A stretch of 64,000 nt of DNA from CALOBA01 sp942491465 (GTDB lineage Bacteria; Pseudomonadota; Gammaproteobacteria; Chromatiales; Chromatiaceae). The notes beneath the pieces are model-generated. The model was not told the origin of the DNA. It saw nothing but the letters and a program-made list of their open reading frames with translations, and searched no databases. Positions 7,718 to 16,968 of the stretch are shown piece after piece. The number at the start of each line of letters is the position of its first letter. Position 1 is the first letter of the stretch. A program made the translations under genes and the position numbers. The DNA is taken from the NCBI GenBank assembly GCA_942491465.1, contig CALOBA010000030.1, positions 53,285 through 117,284 on the forward strand, written 5' to 3'.

Positions 7718-10489
7718 CTAACGCAGTTTCTGCAAGAGTGCCTCCGCCTGCGCCTTTTCCGGGAACGGAAGGAGGTTGATCTCCAGCAGCAGGGCGCGCG
7801 CATCGCGGGTCTGGCCGGTGGCCGCCAAGGCCTTTGCATAGCGGAAGCCGATGCTCGGGTCATCGGAGCCCGCGTGGGCCTCGGCAAGCAGCGGCAGCGC
7901 GCGCCTGGTCTGACCCAGATTGAGCAGGATCGTGCCGAGGGTGTCGATAAAGGACGGGTCCTGTGGGCGCAATGCGTAGGCCTGCTCGGCCAGGGGCAAG
8001 GCTGACTGCGGATCTTCATCGGCCAGCAGCATGGCCAGGTTGTTCAATGCAATGGGGTTCTGCGCGGCGGTGTCGAGTATGCTGCGGTACTGCGCCTTGG
8101 CCGTATCGATGCGATTGGCGCGCAAGGCCATCTCGGCCAGCAGCATGCGTGGTTGGCTCGATTCGGGATGGGTCGCGGTCCAGTTCTCGAGCAGCGCGAA
8201 GGCCCTGTCGATCTGGCCGGCCCGCTCGTGCGCCAGGGCCAGGTCGGCCAGCCGCACCGGATCATCGGGCTTGTCGTCATATAGCTGCTGGAGTGCCGGC
8301 AAGGCTATCTCGAACCCGCCCTGATTGAGTGCGAACCCGGCATGGGCGGTGACGACCGTCGGGTGGGTGGGCGCCGCGGCGAGCAGTCGCTCGAGCAGGT
8401 TCTCGCGGGAGCGGTCGTCCGGCAATGCGGCGAGGATGCGTGCGAGGGTGCGCCGGCGCAGCTGCTGTGCTTGGTCGCGGTCGAGCCCATCGATCAAGTG
8501 CTGCTCGACGCCATCGGTATCGCCTATGGTTGCCGCGGTGGCGGCCATCAAGAAGTAGCCCTGCGGCCGTTTGGGCTGTTGCTGCGTCAGACGCTTGAAG
8601 CTGACCATGGCCAAGTCCGCGCGGTCGCTGGCCAGCTCGGCCCGTCCGCGCAACCGGAGTAATGCAGGTGTCTGCGCCTGATCGGGGGGCGCGTCCTGCA
8701 GCAGCCGCAGGCCCGCGTCGATGTCGCCGTCGGTCAGCCGTTCTTGGGCCAGGGTGATCCGTACCCTGAGATCGCGTGGATTCCGGTCCAATGCATCGTG
8801 CAGGCGCTTGGAGGACGCGGCGTCGTCGCCATCGCGGCGGTCCAGCTCGGCCAAGGCCAGTATCGCTTCGGTGTTGCCGGCGTCTGCCTGCAACAGTGAT
8901 TCCAGCGTGGCCTGCGCCGAATCAAACCGGTCATTGCCGGCCTCCAGGGCCGCAAGGGCGAGGGCGGCACCGGTGAACGACGGATTCAGCGCCAGCGCGC
9001 GTTCAAAGGCGGCCTTGGCGCCATCGGTGTCTCCGTCCAGTGCCAATGTGCTGGCGAAGATGGCTTGGGCCACCGGGTCGTCGGGCGCCTGTTCCAGCGT
9101 TTCCCGGGATTCGCGCTTGGCGGCTTCGATGTCGCCGACGCCCAGCAGCGCTCGAATCGTCAGCAACCGCGTCGGCAGGCTGTCGGGGGCCAGCGATTTT
9201 GCCTGCTTCAGGTGCTTCAACGCGGCGGCGTAATCGCCGGACAGGATCGATAGCTGCGCCAACGCAATGCGTGGCTCAATGGATTCCGGCTGCATGTCCG
9301 CGAGGCGTGCGGTCAGGGTCAGGGCTTCGTCATTGCGACCCTGAGCGAGCACAGCCCGGCGCAGCAGCACCAGCTGGGGCGGCGTTGCATTCGGACGCTC
9401 GGCGAATGGTCGGATCGCCTCCTCTGCACCCTCGGGATTGCCGTCTTGCAGGCGCGTCAGCGTCAGTAAGACGGCCACCATCGGGTTGTTGGGCCGTGCG
9501 GCCTGGAGGCGGATCAGGCGCTCCTCCGCTTGAGCGGGACGGCCGCTTTGCAGCAGGGCGAGCGCCGTATAGTATCTGGCGCGCGGGTCTCCGGGAGCAA
9601 CACCCAAGAACTCCTCCAGCGCCTGGGCTGCGGTCTCCGGGTCATCCTCAAGGAGCGCAAGCCGTCCTTGTAGGTATAGGATGCCGGGGAAGGTGCTTGC
9701 GTAAGGGCGCAGTGCCTCGAAGTCGCTGCGCACCGCTTCGACGGCCTTGGCCTCGACGTTGGACAAGGCGCGGCGATAGCGCAACAGCCATTGGTCGGGC
9801 TCGCGCTCAAGGGCCTCACCGAAGGCCGCGGCGGCCTCTTCGAAGCGTTGCTGGCGATATTCGAGGCTCCCGAACGCTTCCCACGCCTGTGCTGAGCTCG
9901 GCTCGGCGGCGATTGCGCGCTCGAGCAGCGTCCGCGCCCGGTCATCATCCTCGTTGATCGTTGCCAACTGGGCCAGACCTACCAGCGGCAGGGCCAAGTC
10001 CGGCGCGAGCTGCGAGGCTTGCTCGAATGTGTCGCCCGCCGCGTCGGTCTCCCCGGTTGCCAGCAGGGCCGCCCCCCGCAGGCCCAGCAGCTCGCCTTGC
10101 CACTGGGGCTCGCCGTCGGTGGGCGGTGGGATGCGCTCCAGCAGTTGTGCAGACGCGCCTTGGGCGAGCAGGGCGCGGGCGAGGGGGATCAGGGCGTCGC
10201 TGTCTTTGGCCCCCGCGGCGAGCGCGCGCTCAAATTCTTGGGCGGCTGCTGTCGCATCGTCGATATCGAGGTAGATGTTGCCAAGCAGCAGCCGCGCGGC
10301 GGCGTCGTCGGGCACCTCGTCCAGGCGTGCCTTGAGTCGAACGACGGCGCTTTGGGTGTTGCCGTTCGTTAGGTCCTCCTGCGCTTGGTCGACCGTATCG
10401 TCGGCCACGACGTCAACGCCGAGCATTGCGACGGTGACGAGCAGGGCTCGTAGGATGCAAAAGCGAAGCGGTGCAGAAGTTCGGTGCAT
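7718..10489 (-). CDS. Large TPR protein, PrsT-like (PEP-CTERM/EPS-associated)
   Basis: 923 residues from ATG 10489, chosen because it begins just before a signal peptide (LRALLVTVAMLGVDVVA); a longer in-frame start exists at 10552. The rest is almost entirely tetratricopeptide repeats with the W-LG-Y-A-F-A-P pattern (for example AARLLLGNIYLDIDDATAA, NPIALNNLAMLLADEDP). Length and layout match the PrsT family (PEP-CTERM system TPR protein), which accompanies exosortase and exopolysaccharide loci. The usual lipobox cysteine is not present, so export by signal peptidase I is more likely. It follows the polysaccharide deacetylase gene on the same strand, 188 bases downstream. Confidence 0.75.
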   Translation of the reverse strand: MHRTSAPLRFCILRALLVTVAMLGVDVVADDTVDQAQEDLTNGNTQSAVVRLKARLDEVPDDAAARLLLGNIYLDIDDATAAAQEFERALAAGAKDSDALIPLARALLAQGASAQLLERIPPPTDGEPQWQGELLGLRGAALLATGETDAAGDTFEQASQLAPDLALPLVGLAQLATINEDDDRARTLLERAIAAEPSSAQAWEAFGSLEYRQQRFEEAAAAFGEALEREPDQWLLRYRRALSNVEAKAVEAVRSDFEALRPYASTFPGILYLQGRLALLEDDPETAAQALEEFLGVAPGDPRARYYTALALLQSGRPAQAEERLIRLQAARPNNPMVAVLLTLTRLQDGNPEGAEEAIRPFAERPNATPPQLVLLRRAVLAQGRNDEALTLTARLADMQPESIEPRIALAQLSILSGDYAAALKHLKQAKSLAPDSLPTRLLTIRALLGVGDIEAAKRESRETLEQAPDDPVAQAIFASTLALDGDTDGAKAAFERALALNPSFTGAALALAALEAGNDRFDSAQATLESLLQADAGNTEAILALAELDRRDGDDAASSKRLHDALDRNPRDLRVRITLAQERLTDGDIDAGLRLLQDAPPDQAQTPALLRLRGRAELASDRADLAMVSFKRLTQQQPKRPQGYFLMAATAATIGDTDGVEQHLIDGLDRDQAQQLRRRTLARILAALPDDRSRENLLERLLAAAPTHPTVVTAHAGFALNQGGFEIALPALQQLYDDKPDDPVRLADLALAHERAGQIDRAFALLENWTATHPESSQPRMLLAEMALRANRIDTAKAQYRSILDTAAQNPIALNNLAMLLADEDPQSALPLAEQAYALRPQDPSFIDTLGTILLNLGQTRRALPLLAEAHAGSDDPSIGFRYAKALAATGQTRDARALLLEINLLPFPEKAQAEALLQKLR

Positions 10490-10677
10490 AGCTCGATCCC
10501 GATTCGATGTTGTGTCAGAGGTGGGTATGGTGTCCCCGGCGCTGCGGATCATAGCAAGGACCTACCTTGTACAGGACTGCGCGGCGTTCAGTCTGATCAA
10601 GGTCATGCGCTTGCGATCCCGCAAGCGGGTTCCCGGGTCAACGAGGCGATTGGACGCATCCTTGCCCTGGTCGGGCG

Positions 10678-11730
10678 CTAAAGGTAGTCGCGATCGGCCG
10701 ATGCCGCGGGGCCCTTCTCACCACGCAGCTTGGGCAGGAGCTTGTTCTCGATTGCGCGGATCAGCAGCCCGCGCGGCGACGATTTGAGCAGGCCGTCCCC
10801 ACCGGGCGCACTATGGGTCCATCGCCCGCAAGCCTCTCCAAAGGTGACGACGCGATACCTCTCGGGATGTGCCGCAAGATATCGGCAGATCTCCTGCAGC
10901 CGTCGCTGCTGGGACCGTCTTGGCCGTACCCCATATCCATCCGGGCCGCTCATGCGCGCGATCTCGGCGAAGTCATGTGGGTGCGCCAGGATGACGATGG
11001 GGGCAACCTGTTCGGCATACGCATGCTTCAGCACCGCCTGCATCTCTGCCACTGGTGATCCGTAGAGGCTGAGCGATGAGTCGGGCATACTGGAGCCAAA
11101 CCGCGCGTAGGTGGTGACGGGGACTTCCATGACGCCACTGAACAGATGCCGTCCGGCGTTGATGTGCAAAGCCTTTTGCGGAGGGTGCCAGAAACCGAGT
11201 CCGACGTTCGAGGCCAGCGGTATGCCGATATCGCCCAGCACCTCGTACAGGCCCAGGTCGACATTGAGGTTGCCCGACCGGAACGCCTGGACATCTCGAC
11301 CCGAGAGTCGCTTGAAGATGTCGCACCCGGCGCTCAGCCACTCACGTACGATGCGCCGCTCCACGCCTGCAAAAACATCCTGCGGGATTGGCCCGCCCCA
11401 CCCCCGACCGCGCATCTCCGGTAAAAAATAGCGCCAAACCGGATGCAGATGCAGCTGCGCATCGTGCCCGCGCGCGACGATCTCCTGCAGGACCTGCGCC
11501 ATCGGCTCATCACCGAAATAGAAGACGTTGAAGCACTCGACGAAGCAGGTGCACTTCAGGCCATAGCGGTCGAGCGTATCGAGCATGAACCCCAATCCCT
11601 GCGACCCATTTTTGTCTCTCGCGTATACCCAGTCGACACCAATAGGCTTGCGCTTCTCGAGCTGCAACGCCCGATTGACGGAAAATTCTACGTCAACGGA
11701 AATGACGACATCGATTGGCGGGGGGTTCAT
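10678..11730 (-). CDS. Polysaccharide deacetylase-like protein
   Basis: 350 residues from ATG 11730, which starts MNPPPIDVVISVDVEFS. The Asp-rich strand VDVEF and the metal-site histidines of HDAQLHLHPVWR fit a NodB-like carbohydrate esterase fold; VTTYARFGS and ILAHPHDF are later strand motifs seen in WalW-type members. It likely trims acetyl groups from a surface glycan, but the substrate is unknown. There is no signal peptide. It is upstream of the TPR protein and divergent from a sulfotransferase gene, with 311 bases between the two starts. Confidence 0.75.
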   Translation of the reverse strand: MNPPPIDVVISVDVEFSVNRALQLEKRKPIGVDWVYARDKNGSQGLGFMLDTLDRYGLKCTCFVECFNVFYFGDEPMAQVLQEIVARGHDAQLHLHPVWRYFLPEMRGRGWGGPIPQDVFAGVERRIVREWLSAGCDIFKRLSGRDVQAFRSGNLNVDLGLYEVLGDIGIPLASNVGLGFWHPPQKALHINAGRHLFSGVMEVPVTTYARFGSSMPDSSLSLYGSPVAEMQAVLKHAYAEQVAPIVILAHPHDFAEIARMSGPDGYGVRPRRSQQRRLQEICRYLAAHPERYRVVTFGEACGRWTHSAPGGDGLLKSSPRGLLIRAIENKLLPKLRGEKGPAASADRDYL

Positions 11731-12041
11731 GCTTGCATGCTGAGAATGGCAGTAAATGCGCGGAAACGCCGGCATTTGAAATCGAGAAGGACGTCCGTTG
11801 CGAACATTTTGGTTGGGGGCGGGGAGGGCTGGCAACTGTCTTGGTGCCCGAGCACTGCAAGATATCAGAGCCCGGCACGCTGTCTCCGCGGAGGATGACG
11901 GCACGTCCGCCGGCCCCCACCCGCTCCGCTCTCGAAGTCTCGAGTCCGTCGTGACTGGCCAAGGCTGCGCGTCTTCTGGCAGTATACGCCTGCCGCCCGC
12001 GCGCCGACGCGATTTTTATCTATTTGACTACGGCCTGTAAG
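11731..12041. other. Divergent intergenic region, deacetylase/sulfotransferase
   Basis: 311 bases between two divergent starts. It must hold both promoters, but I see no hexamer pair good enough to name; the A/T-rich stretch at 12,011-12,030 is the most promoter-like part for the sulfotransferase. No coding potential or repeat was recognised. Confidence 0.4.
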
Positions 12042-12926
12042 ATGTCTTTCCCTCCTGACGCGCTCCTAATCGGTGCCGAGAAATGCGGTACGACGACACT
12101 CACGGATCTGCTGGATCAACATCCCGGTCTCACGCTCTCGAAACCGTTGGGGAGTGACTTCTTTTCCCGCAACTATGGTCGGGGCCTGGATTGGTATCGG
12201 TCTCTGTTCGCCGACGACGGTGCAAATACCTGTCTCGACGTATCCCTCAGCTACACGTCCGCACCCCTGACGAAGATGGCCAGGAACGAAGCACAGCGCG
12301 ACTTGCGGACCATCGGCGTCCCTGCACGCATTCACGCGGCCAAACCGGATGCCCGCTTCTTGTATATCCTGCGAGATCCGGTCACCCGAACCTACTCTTC
12401 ATACTGGCACGCAGTTCGCTACGGCTATAAGGACATCGGCTTTCTGAACGCCTTGGAGGCTACGCCGCAGTTCCTCGATACCAGTAACTATGCCGGACAG
12501 TTGGAGCTTTACTTGGAGTGGTTTCCAATCAGTTCGTTCCGCATCATCCTGTTCGAGGAGATGCGTGAAGATCCGGTCGCCGAAGCGCGCCATTGCTTTC
12601 GTTTTCTCGAGTTGGATCAGCCGGATTTCGCGCCGGTTTTCGAACGCGCCAAGAATGTCTCGTTCAAATACAACGCAGTGGGCCGCTACATCCGGGATCT
12701 CATGCCCACCGGCAGCGCCATGAACAGTCTCGTCAATCGCGCCCAAGCGATGATCCCTAGGCGCTTGGAAAACTTCGCGAAGCGCCTAATCGCAACCGAT
12801 GTTCCGCCGATGGATGCAGACGCCGCGACCTTTCTGGAAGACTATTTTCGCCCGCACAACGAGAAGCTCGCAGCCTTGACGGGAATGGACCTGTCCGCTT
12901 GGCGCGGCGTCCGTCGCACCCCCTAG
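12042..12926 (+). CDS. PAPS-dependent sulfotransferase
   Basis: 294 residues from ATG 12042 (an in-frame TTG at 12024 is less likely). The 5'-phosphosulfate loop is LLIGAEKCGTTTLTDLL and the 3'-phosphate motif is ILRDPVTRTYSSYWH, the two hallmarks of the heparan-sulfate/Stf0-type cytosolic sulfotransferase fold. It would transfer sulfate from PAPS to a hydroxyl or amine, here plausibly a surface glycan given the deacetylase and PrsT-like neighbours. The length is normal for the family. Confidence 0.88.
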   Translation: MSFPPDALLIGAEKCGTTTLTDLLDQHPGLTLSKPLGSDFFSRNYGRGLDWYRSLFADDGANTCLDVSLSYTSAPLTKMARNEAQRDLRTIGVPARIHAAKPDARFLYILRDPVTRTYSSYWHAVRYGYKDIGFLNALEATPQFLDTSNYAGQLELYLEWFPISSFRIILFEEMREDPVAEARHCFRFLELDQPDFAPVFERAKNVSFKYNAVGRYIRDLMPTGSAMNSLVNRAQAMIPRRLENFAKRLIATDVPPMDADAATFLEDYFRPHNEKLAALTGMDLSAWRGVRRTP

Positions 12927-12995
12927 GAACGCCTTCTTCTCGCCGTACCATGGTGTCGCGAGCGATCGCTGTGCTGGGGCAATCCGGGGGCTGAC

Positions 12996-15890
12996 GTGCA
13001 TCGATCTCGGGATCGGTACCGGGCCGTCGATGCGGTTGCCTCCATCGCGCTGTTGGGCGGCTGCGCCCAGATCATGCAGGCGCTGCTGGTCCGGGAGGGA
13101 CTGACGGTCTTCTACGGCAACGAGGTCAGCCTCGGGGCCTTCTACGCCGGCTGGCTGTTTTGGCTCGGGGCCGGTGCGCTGGCGGTCCTCTACCGCGACC
13201 GCTCGGCCCCGCTGCGCGGTCTGCGCCAGGCGCTGCTGGCGCTGCCGCTGTTGCTGTGCGGGCAGGTCTTGGCCCTGCGCACGGTGCGCTTGGTGCTCGA
13301 TGTGTCGGCCGGGCAGTTGGTGCCCCTGGGCGAGCTGTTTGTGGCCCTGTTCCTGATTGCGGCGCCCGCTGCGCTGGTGCTGGGCGCCGCGTTTCCGCTC
13401 GCCTGCCGGGTCTTGGCCCGGGCCGACCAGGCCCGGCAGGGTAGCGGGCTGGTCACCAGGCTCTATCTCGCCGATGCCGTTGGCGCGCTGGGCGGGGGGC
13501 TGGTGTTTACGCTGGTGCTGGTCCACTGGGCCGGGCCGGTGCGCACCTTGGGGCTGCTGATGCTGGCCTGCGCGTTCATGGCCTGGCGGCTGGCGCCGCT
13601 GCGGCGTTGGGGTACGCCGGTGGCTGCGGGCCTGCTGGTCTTGCTGGGGCTTGTGCTGAGCCTGCCCCCGACGAGCGAGCGGATCGGCGCCGCGCTGGAG
13701 CGACTGCGTTTTGCGACCCTGCAACCCGGCATGACCTTGCTGGCGGCCGCGGAGACGCGCTACGGCCACCGGGCGGTGGCGCGGCTCGGCGAGCAGTATT
13801 CCCTGGTGGAGGACGGCCAGATCGTCGCCAGTTTTCCGCGCCCGGATGGGCTCGCCCGCGAGGCGGCCCTGCTGCTGGCACAGGCGATGCCGTCCGCCGA
13901 TCCGGCCGCGGGGCCACGGCGGGTGCTGGCGCTGGACGGCCTGGCGGGCGGGCCGGTGCCGGCCCTGCTGCGGGGGCCGGCCCCCATCGACCGGCTCGAC
14001 CAGGTGGAGCAGGACCGCGCAGCCTTCGAGCTGGCGCGGCCATGGCTCGATGCCGGTGACATCAGCGATCCGCGCCTGGCGCTGCATTTTGCCGACGGTC
14101 GGCGATTCGTTACCGGGCTCGGCGAGGCCGACCGCTACGACCTGATCCTGGCCCTGGCGGCGGTGCCCTCAAGCGCCGCCGGCAACCGCTATTTCACGCG
14201 GGACTTCTATGCCGCGGTGCGGGCGCAGCTGACGCCGAGGGGCGTCTTCTGCACCCGGGTCGCGGCGGCGTCCAACTATCTGGGCGAGACCGTCGGTGGT
14301 TATCTGGGCTCGGTGTATCGGACCCTGTCCTCGGTCTTCGCCGAGGTCGCGGTGGTGCCCGGCGATGAGGCGCTGCTCTGCGCCTCGCCGGCAACGGGTC
14401 AGGTCAGCGACGATGCCGACGCGTTGGCCCGGCGCTGGCAGGCCGTCGGTGGCGCCGGCGGCATCGGCCGTGCGGACTTCGCGACCCTGCTCCCGGCGGA
14501 GGAGGTCCGCTACCTGCGCGAGCGCCTTGCCGAGCACCCGGGGGAGCTGAACACCGACGCGCGGCCGGTGACCTACTATCTGAACATGGTCCTCTGGGGG
14601 ACCTTCTCGGCCTCGGGCCTGGTGGCGCTGCTGGAGCGGCTGCACGGCCTCGGGGTCTGGCCCTATCTGCTGCCGGTGGTGCTGTTCGTGCTGGTCTGGC
14701 TGCTGCGTCTGGGCGTCGACGGGGGCGCCCGGCAGCGGCTGCCGCGCCAATCCGCGACCTTTGCGCTGTTTATCCTCGGGCTGGCGGCGATGGCGGCGCA
14801 GCTGGTGGTGCTGTTCGCCTATCAGGCGCGGGTCGGCTTCATGTTCGAGCGCATTGCGCTGCTCAACGGACTGTTCATGACCGGGCTGGCGCTCGGCGCT
14901 GCGCTGGCACTGCCGACGGCTCGGGCCGCCGGGGTCGTGCTGCCGCTGCTGCTGGCGCTGACCGCCGCGGTGCTGCTCGGGATGCCCGCGGGCTTGGCCC
15001 TGATCGGCACCCTGCCGCCGTGGTGGCAGGATGCGGCCTTTCTGGCCTGCGCGCTTGCGCTCGGCGGGCTGACCGGGGCCGGCTTTCCGCTGGCGGTGGC
15101 CCTGACCCGCGACGGGCGCACCGAGATCGCCAAACGGGGCGGTCTGGCCCAGGCCGCCGACAATCTCGGCGGGGCCGTCGGCGCCCTGGTCGCCGGGGGC
15201 CTGATGGTGCCGTTGCTGGGCGTCGACGGCACCTCTCGGGTGCTGGCGGTGCTGCTGGTGCTGACGCTGCCGCCGCTGCTTGCCACGCGGCTGCCGGCAG
15301 GTCAGGTCCGCGGCGGCGGCCTGGCGCTGCCGGCGGGGCTAGGCTGGGGGCTGATCTTCCTCGTCGTCTTGGCCTATGGCTGGCACTGGCTCGATCGCGC
15401 CGCCGCCCCGGCGGTGCAGGTGGATTTCTCCCCGACGTTGCTCGCCGAGGTGGCGGAAGCCGATGCCTTCGAGCGGCTGGAAGCGCCGTTCGTGCATTAT
15501 CTCGGCGGCGTCGCCGCGGATGGCGGTCCGCGGTGGGTCGCGCTGTCGAGCCGGGCGGCCGGGGCCGACTCGTCCGGCTACGGCGGGCCGTTGAATCTAC
15601 TGCTGGCGCTGCAGCGCGATGGCCGCCTCGGCGGCGTGCGGCTGGTCGCGTCGAACGAGACGCCGGCCTATATCGCCGGCATCGACGAATGGCTGGCGGG
15701 GCTGCGTGGGCGGTCCCTGGCCGACGGTCCGCTGTCCGGGCGCGTCGATGCCATTGCCGGCGCCACCGTGACCAGCCGCGCGGCCCTGGCGAGCATTGAT
15801 CAGGCCGCGGCGCGGGGAGCGCGCAGGCATTCGGTCAACCGCTGCCGGTGCTCACGTCGACGCACCGGCCGGACCTGGACCCGGGGCTGA
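12996..15890 (+). CDS. Membrane spermidine-synthase-like protein fused to an FMN-binding domain
   Basis: 964 residues. Residues of about 10-220 hold six or seven hydrophobic segments (for example LVREGLTVFYGNEVSLGAFY and LADAVGALGGGLVF). Residues 300-500 resemble a degenerate spermidine-synthase/Rossmann domain: ALHFADGRRFV, YDLILA, GNRYFTRDFYAAVR. A second block of membrane helices covers 530-790. The C-terminus (about 800-950) is an FMN-binding domain of the RnfG/NosR type: VASNETPAYIAGIDEWL, then DAIAGATVTSRAAL, whose Thr in GATVTS is the expected covalent flavin site. The stop lies 43 bases into the next gene, so the two are coupled. I infer that it passes electrons to or from the polyferredoxin that follows. 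Confidence 0.8.
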   Translation: MHRSRDRYRAVDAVASIALLGGCAQIMQALLVREGLTVFYGNEVSLGAFYAGWLFWLGAGALAVLYRDRSAPLRGLRQALLALPLLLCGQVLALRTVRLVLDVSAGQLVPLGELFVALFLIAAPAALVLGAAFPLACRVLARADQARQGSGLVTRLYLADAVGALGGGLVFTLVLVHWAGPVRTLGLLMLACAFMAWRLAPLRRWGTPVAAGLLVLLGLVLSLPPTSERIGAALERLRFATLQPGMTLLAAAETRYGHRAVARLGEQYSLVEDGQIVASFPRPDGLAREAALLLAQAMPSADPAAGPRRVLALDGLAGGPVPALLRGPAPIDRLDQVEQDRAAFELARPWLDAGDISDPRLALHFADGRRFVTGLGEADRYDLILALAAVPSSAAGNRYFTRDFYAAVRAQLTPRGVFCTRVAAASNYLGETVGGYLGSVYRTLSSVFAEVAVVPGDEALLCASPATGQVSDDADALARRWQAVGGAGGIGRADFATLLPAEEVRYLRERLAEHPGELNTDARPVTYYLNMVLWGTFSASGLVALLERLHGLGVWPYLLPVVLFVLVWLLRLGVDGGARQRLPRQSATFALFILGLAAMAAQLVVLFAYQARVGFMFERIALLNGLFMTGLALGAALALPTARAAGVVLPLLLALTAAVLLGMPAGLALIGTLPPWWQDAAFLACALALGGLTGAGFPLAVALTRDGRTEIAKRGGLAQAADNLGGAVGALVAGGLMVPLLGVDGTSRVLAVLLVLTLPPLLATRLPAGQVRGGGLALPAGLGWGLIFLVVLAYGWHWLDRAAAPAVQVDFSPTLLAEVAEADAFERLEAPFVHYLGGVAADGGPRWVALSSRAAGADSSGYGGPLNLLLALQRDGRLGGVRLVASNETPAYIAGIDEWLAGLRGRSLADGPLSGRVDAIAGATVTSRAALASIDQAAARGARRHSVNRCRCSRRRTGRTWTRG

Positions 15891-16813
15891 TCGCGGTCGC
15901 CGCCTTGCTGCTGGCCTGGGTGCCGGTGTATCTCTCGGGGCGGCGGCGTTGGCGGCTGCCGTTCCTGATCCTGGTGGTCGGCGTGCTCGGGTTGTGGCTG
16001 AACGCGCCGCTGACCGAGGTGGACCTGGTCAATCTGGCCCTCGGTCATGCCGCCGCGCCCTGGGAGAGCCCGCTGCGCTGGCTGCTGATCGGCTTCGTTG
16101 TCGTCGCCACCTTCGCCTTCGGGCAGGTCTGGTGCGGCTGGCTCTGCCCGTTCGGGGCCATGCAGGAACTGATCGGCCGGGTCGGGGGCTGGCTGGGACT
16201 CGGTGCCGAGGTCGATCAGCGCCTGGAGCGACGCCTGCGCGCGCTCAAGTTCGTGCTGCTGGCGTCGATGCTGATCATGGTCTTCATCACCGCCGAGGCC
16301 GGCTGGGCGGCCTGGGACCCGATGCAGTCCGTGTTTGCCGGGCGTTGGAGCTGGCCGATGGGGCTGATGATCCTGGCCGTTTTGGCGGCCTCGCTGTGGT
16401 GGGTCCGTCCCTGGTGCCGCTACCTCTGTCCACTCGGGGCCTTCTTGGCCCTGGGCAATCGTCTGGCCCTGTTGCAGCGCCGGGCGCCGGCGCGCCGCTT
16501 TGGCCATTGCGACCTGGGGGTGCGCGGCGGGGGCGATCTCGACTGCATCCGCTGCAACCGCTGCATCGGCCCGCAGCCGCGCGGGTCCGCGCCGGCCCGG
16601 ACCGCGGGTGGGGCCGCGTTGACGGCGTTGCTGGTTGCTGTGCTGGTGTTGATCGGCGCCCACCTGTCCCAGACGCTGAGCGCACCCACCGGCCAGGGCC
16701 GGAGCTGGCGTGACCTGGATCTGGAGCTGCTGCGGCGCCGGATCGACGCCGGGGAACTGCGCGAGCACGAGGCGGATTGGTACCATCCGGCACGGGCGGG
16801 GGAGGGTCCCTAG
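15848..16813 (+). CDS. NapH/NosR-like membrane polyferredoxin
   Basis: 321 residues from ATG 15848, overlapping the previous gene. Five or six membrane helices carry the two CxxxCP cluster motifs of the NapH/NosR/CcoG group: VWCGWLCPFGAMQEL (about residue 95) and PWCRYLCPLGAF (about 190). A later DCIRCNRCIGPQ supplies cysteines for a [4Fe-4S] cluster. In NosR the FMN domain and polyferredoxin are one protein; here they are two adjacent genes. The likely role is transmembrane electron transfer. The partner in this case appears to be the AmmeMemoRadiSam proteins downstream. Confidence 0.85.
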   Translation: MLTSTHRPDLDPGLIAVAALLLAWVPVYLSGRRRWRLPFLILVVGVLGLWLNAPLTEVDLVNLALGHAAAPWESPLRWLLIGFVVVATFAFGQVWCGWLCPFGAMQELIGRVGGWLGLGAEVDQRLERRLRALKFVLLASMLIMVFITAEAGWAAWDPMQSVFAGRWSWPMGLMILAVLAASLWWVRPWCRYLCPLGAFLALGNRLALLQRRAPARRFGHCDLGVRGGGDLDCIRCNRCIGPQPRGSAPARTAGGAALTALLVAVLVLIGAHLSQTLSAPTGQGRSWRDLDLELLRRRIDAGELREHEADWYHPARAGEGP

Positions 16814-16837
16814 GGCTGATTGCGCAAGCGCCCGCCG

Positions 16838-16899
16838 TCATCGCTATCGGGGTCGCTATCGGGATCGGATTCGATACCGATACCGATGCCGACAACGAC
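16838..16899. repeat. Hexanucleotide inverted satellite
   Basis: Left half repeats variants of tcgctatcgggg; right half repeats gataccgataccgatgcc, close to the reverse complement of the left, so the stretch can fold into a hairpin. It sits between the polyferredoxin and AmrS genes. A similar arrangement with gttgtc units occurs at 29,628-29,699. Confidence 0.6.
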
Positions 16900-16968
16900 G
16901 TCTTTGCGCACCGCGCGTCTTTGCGCTTTACTTGACGGCAATTCTCGGGCTTCCCCAGAGACCAAAAC

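Noticed and set aside
12786..14087. Minus-strand open frame opposite the sulfotransferase end and the FMN-fusion gene
   Set aside because: Gln/Arg/Pro-rich shadow translation without motifs, spanning two unrelated plus-strand genes.
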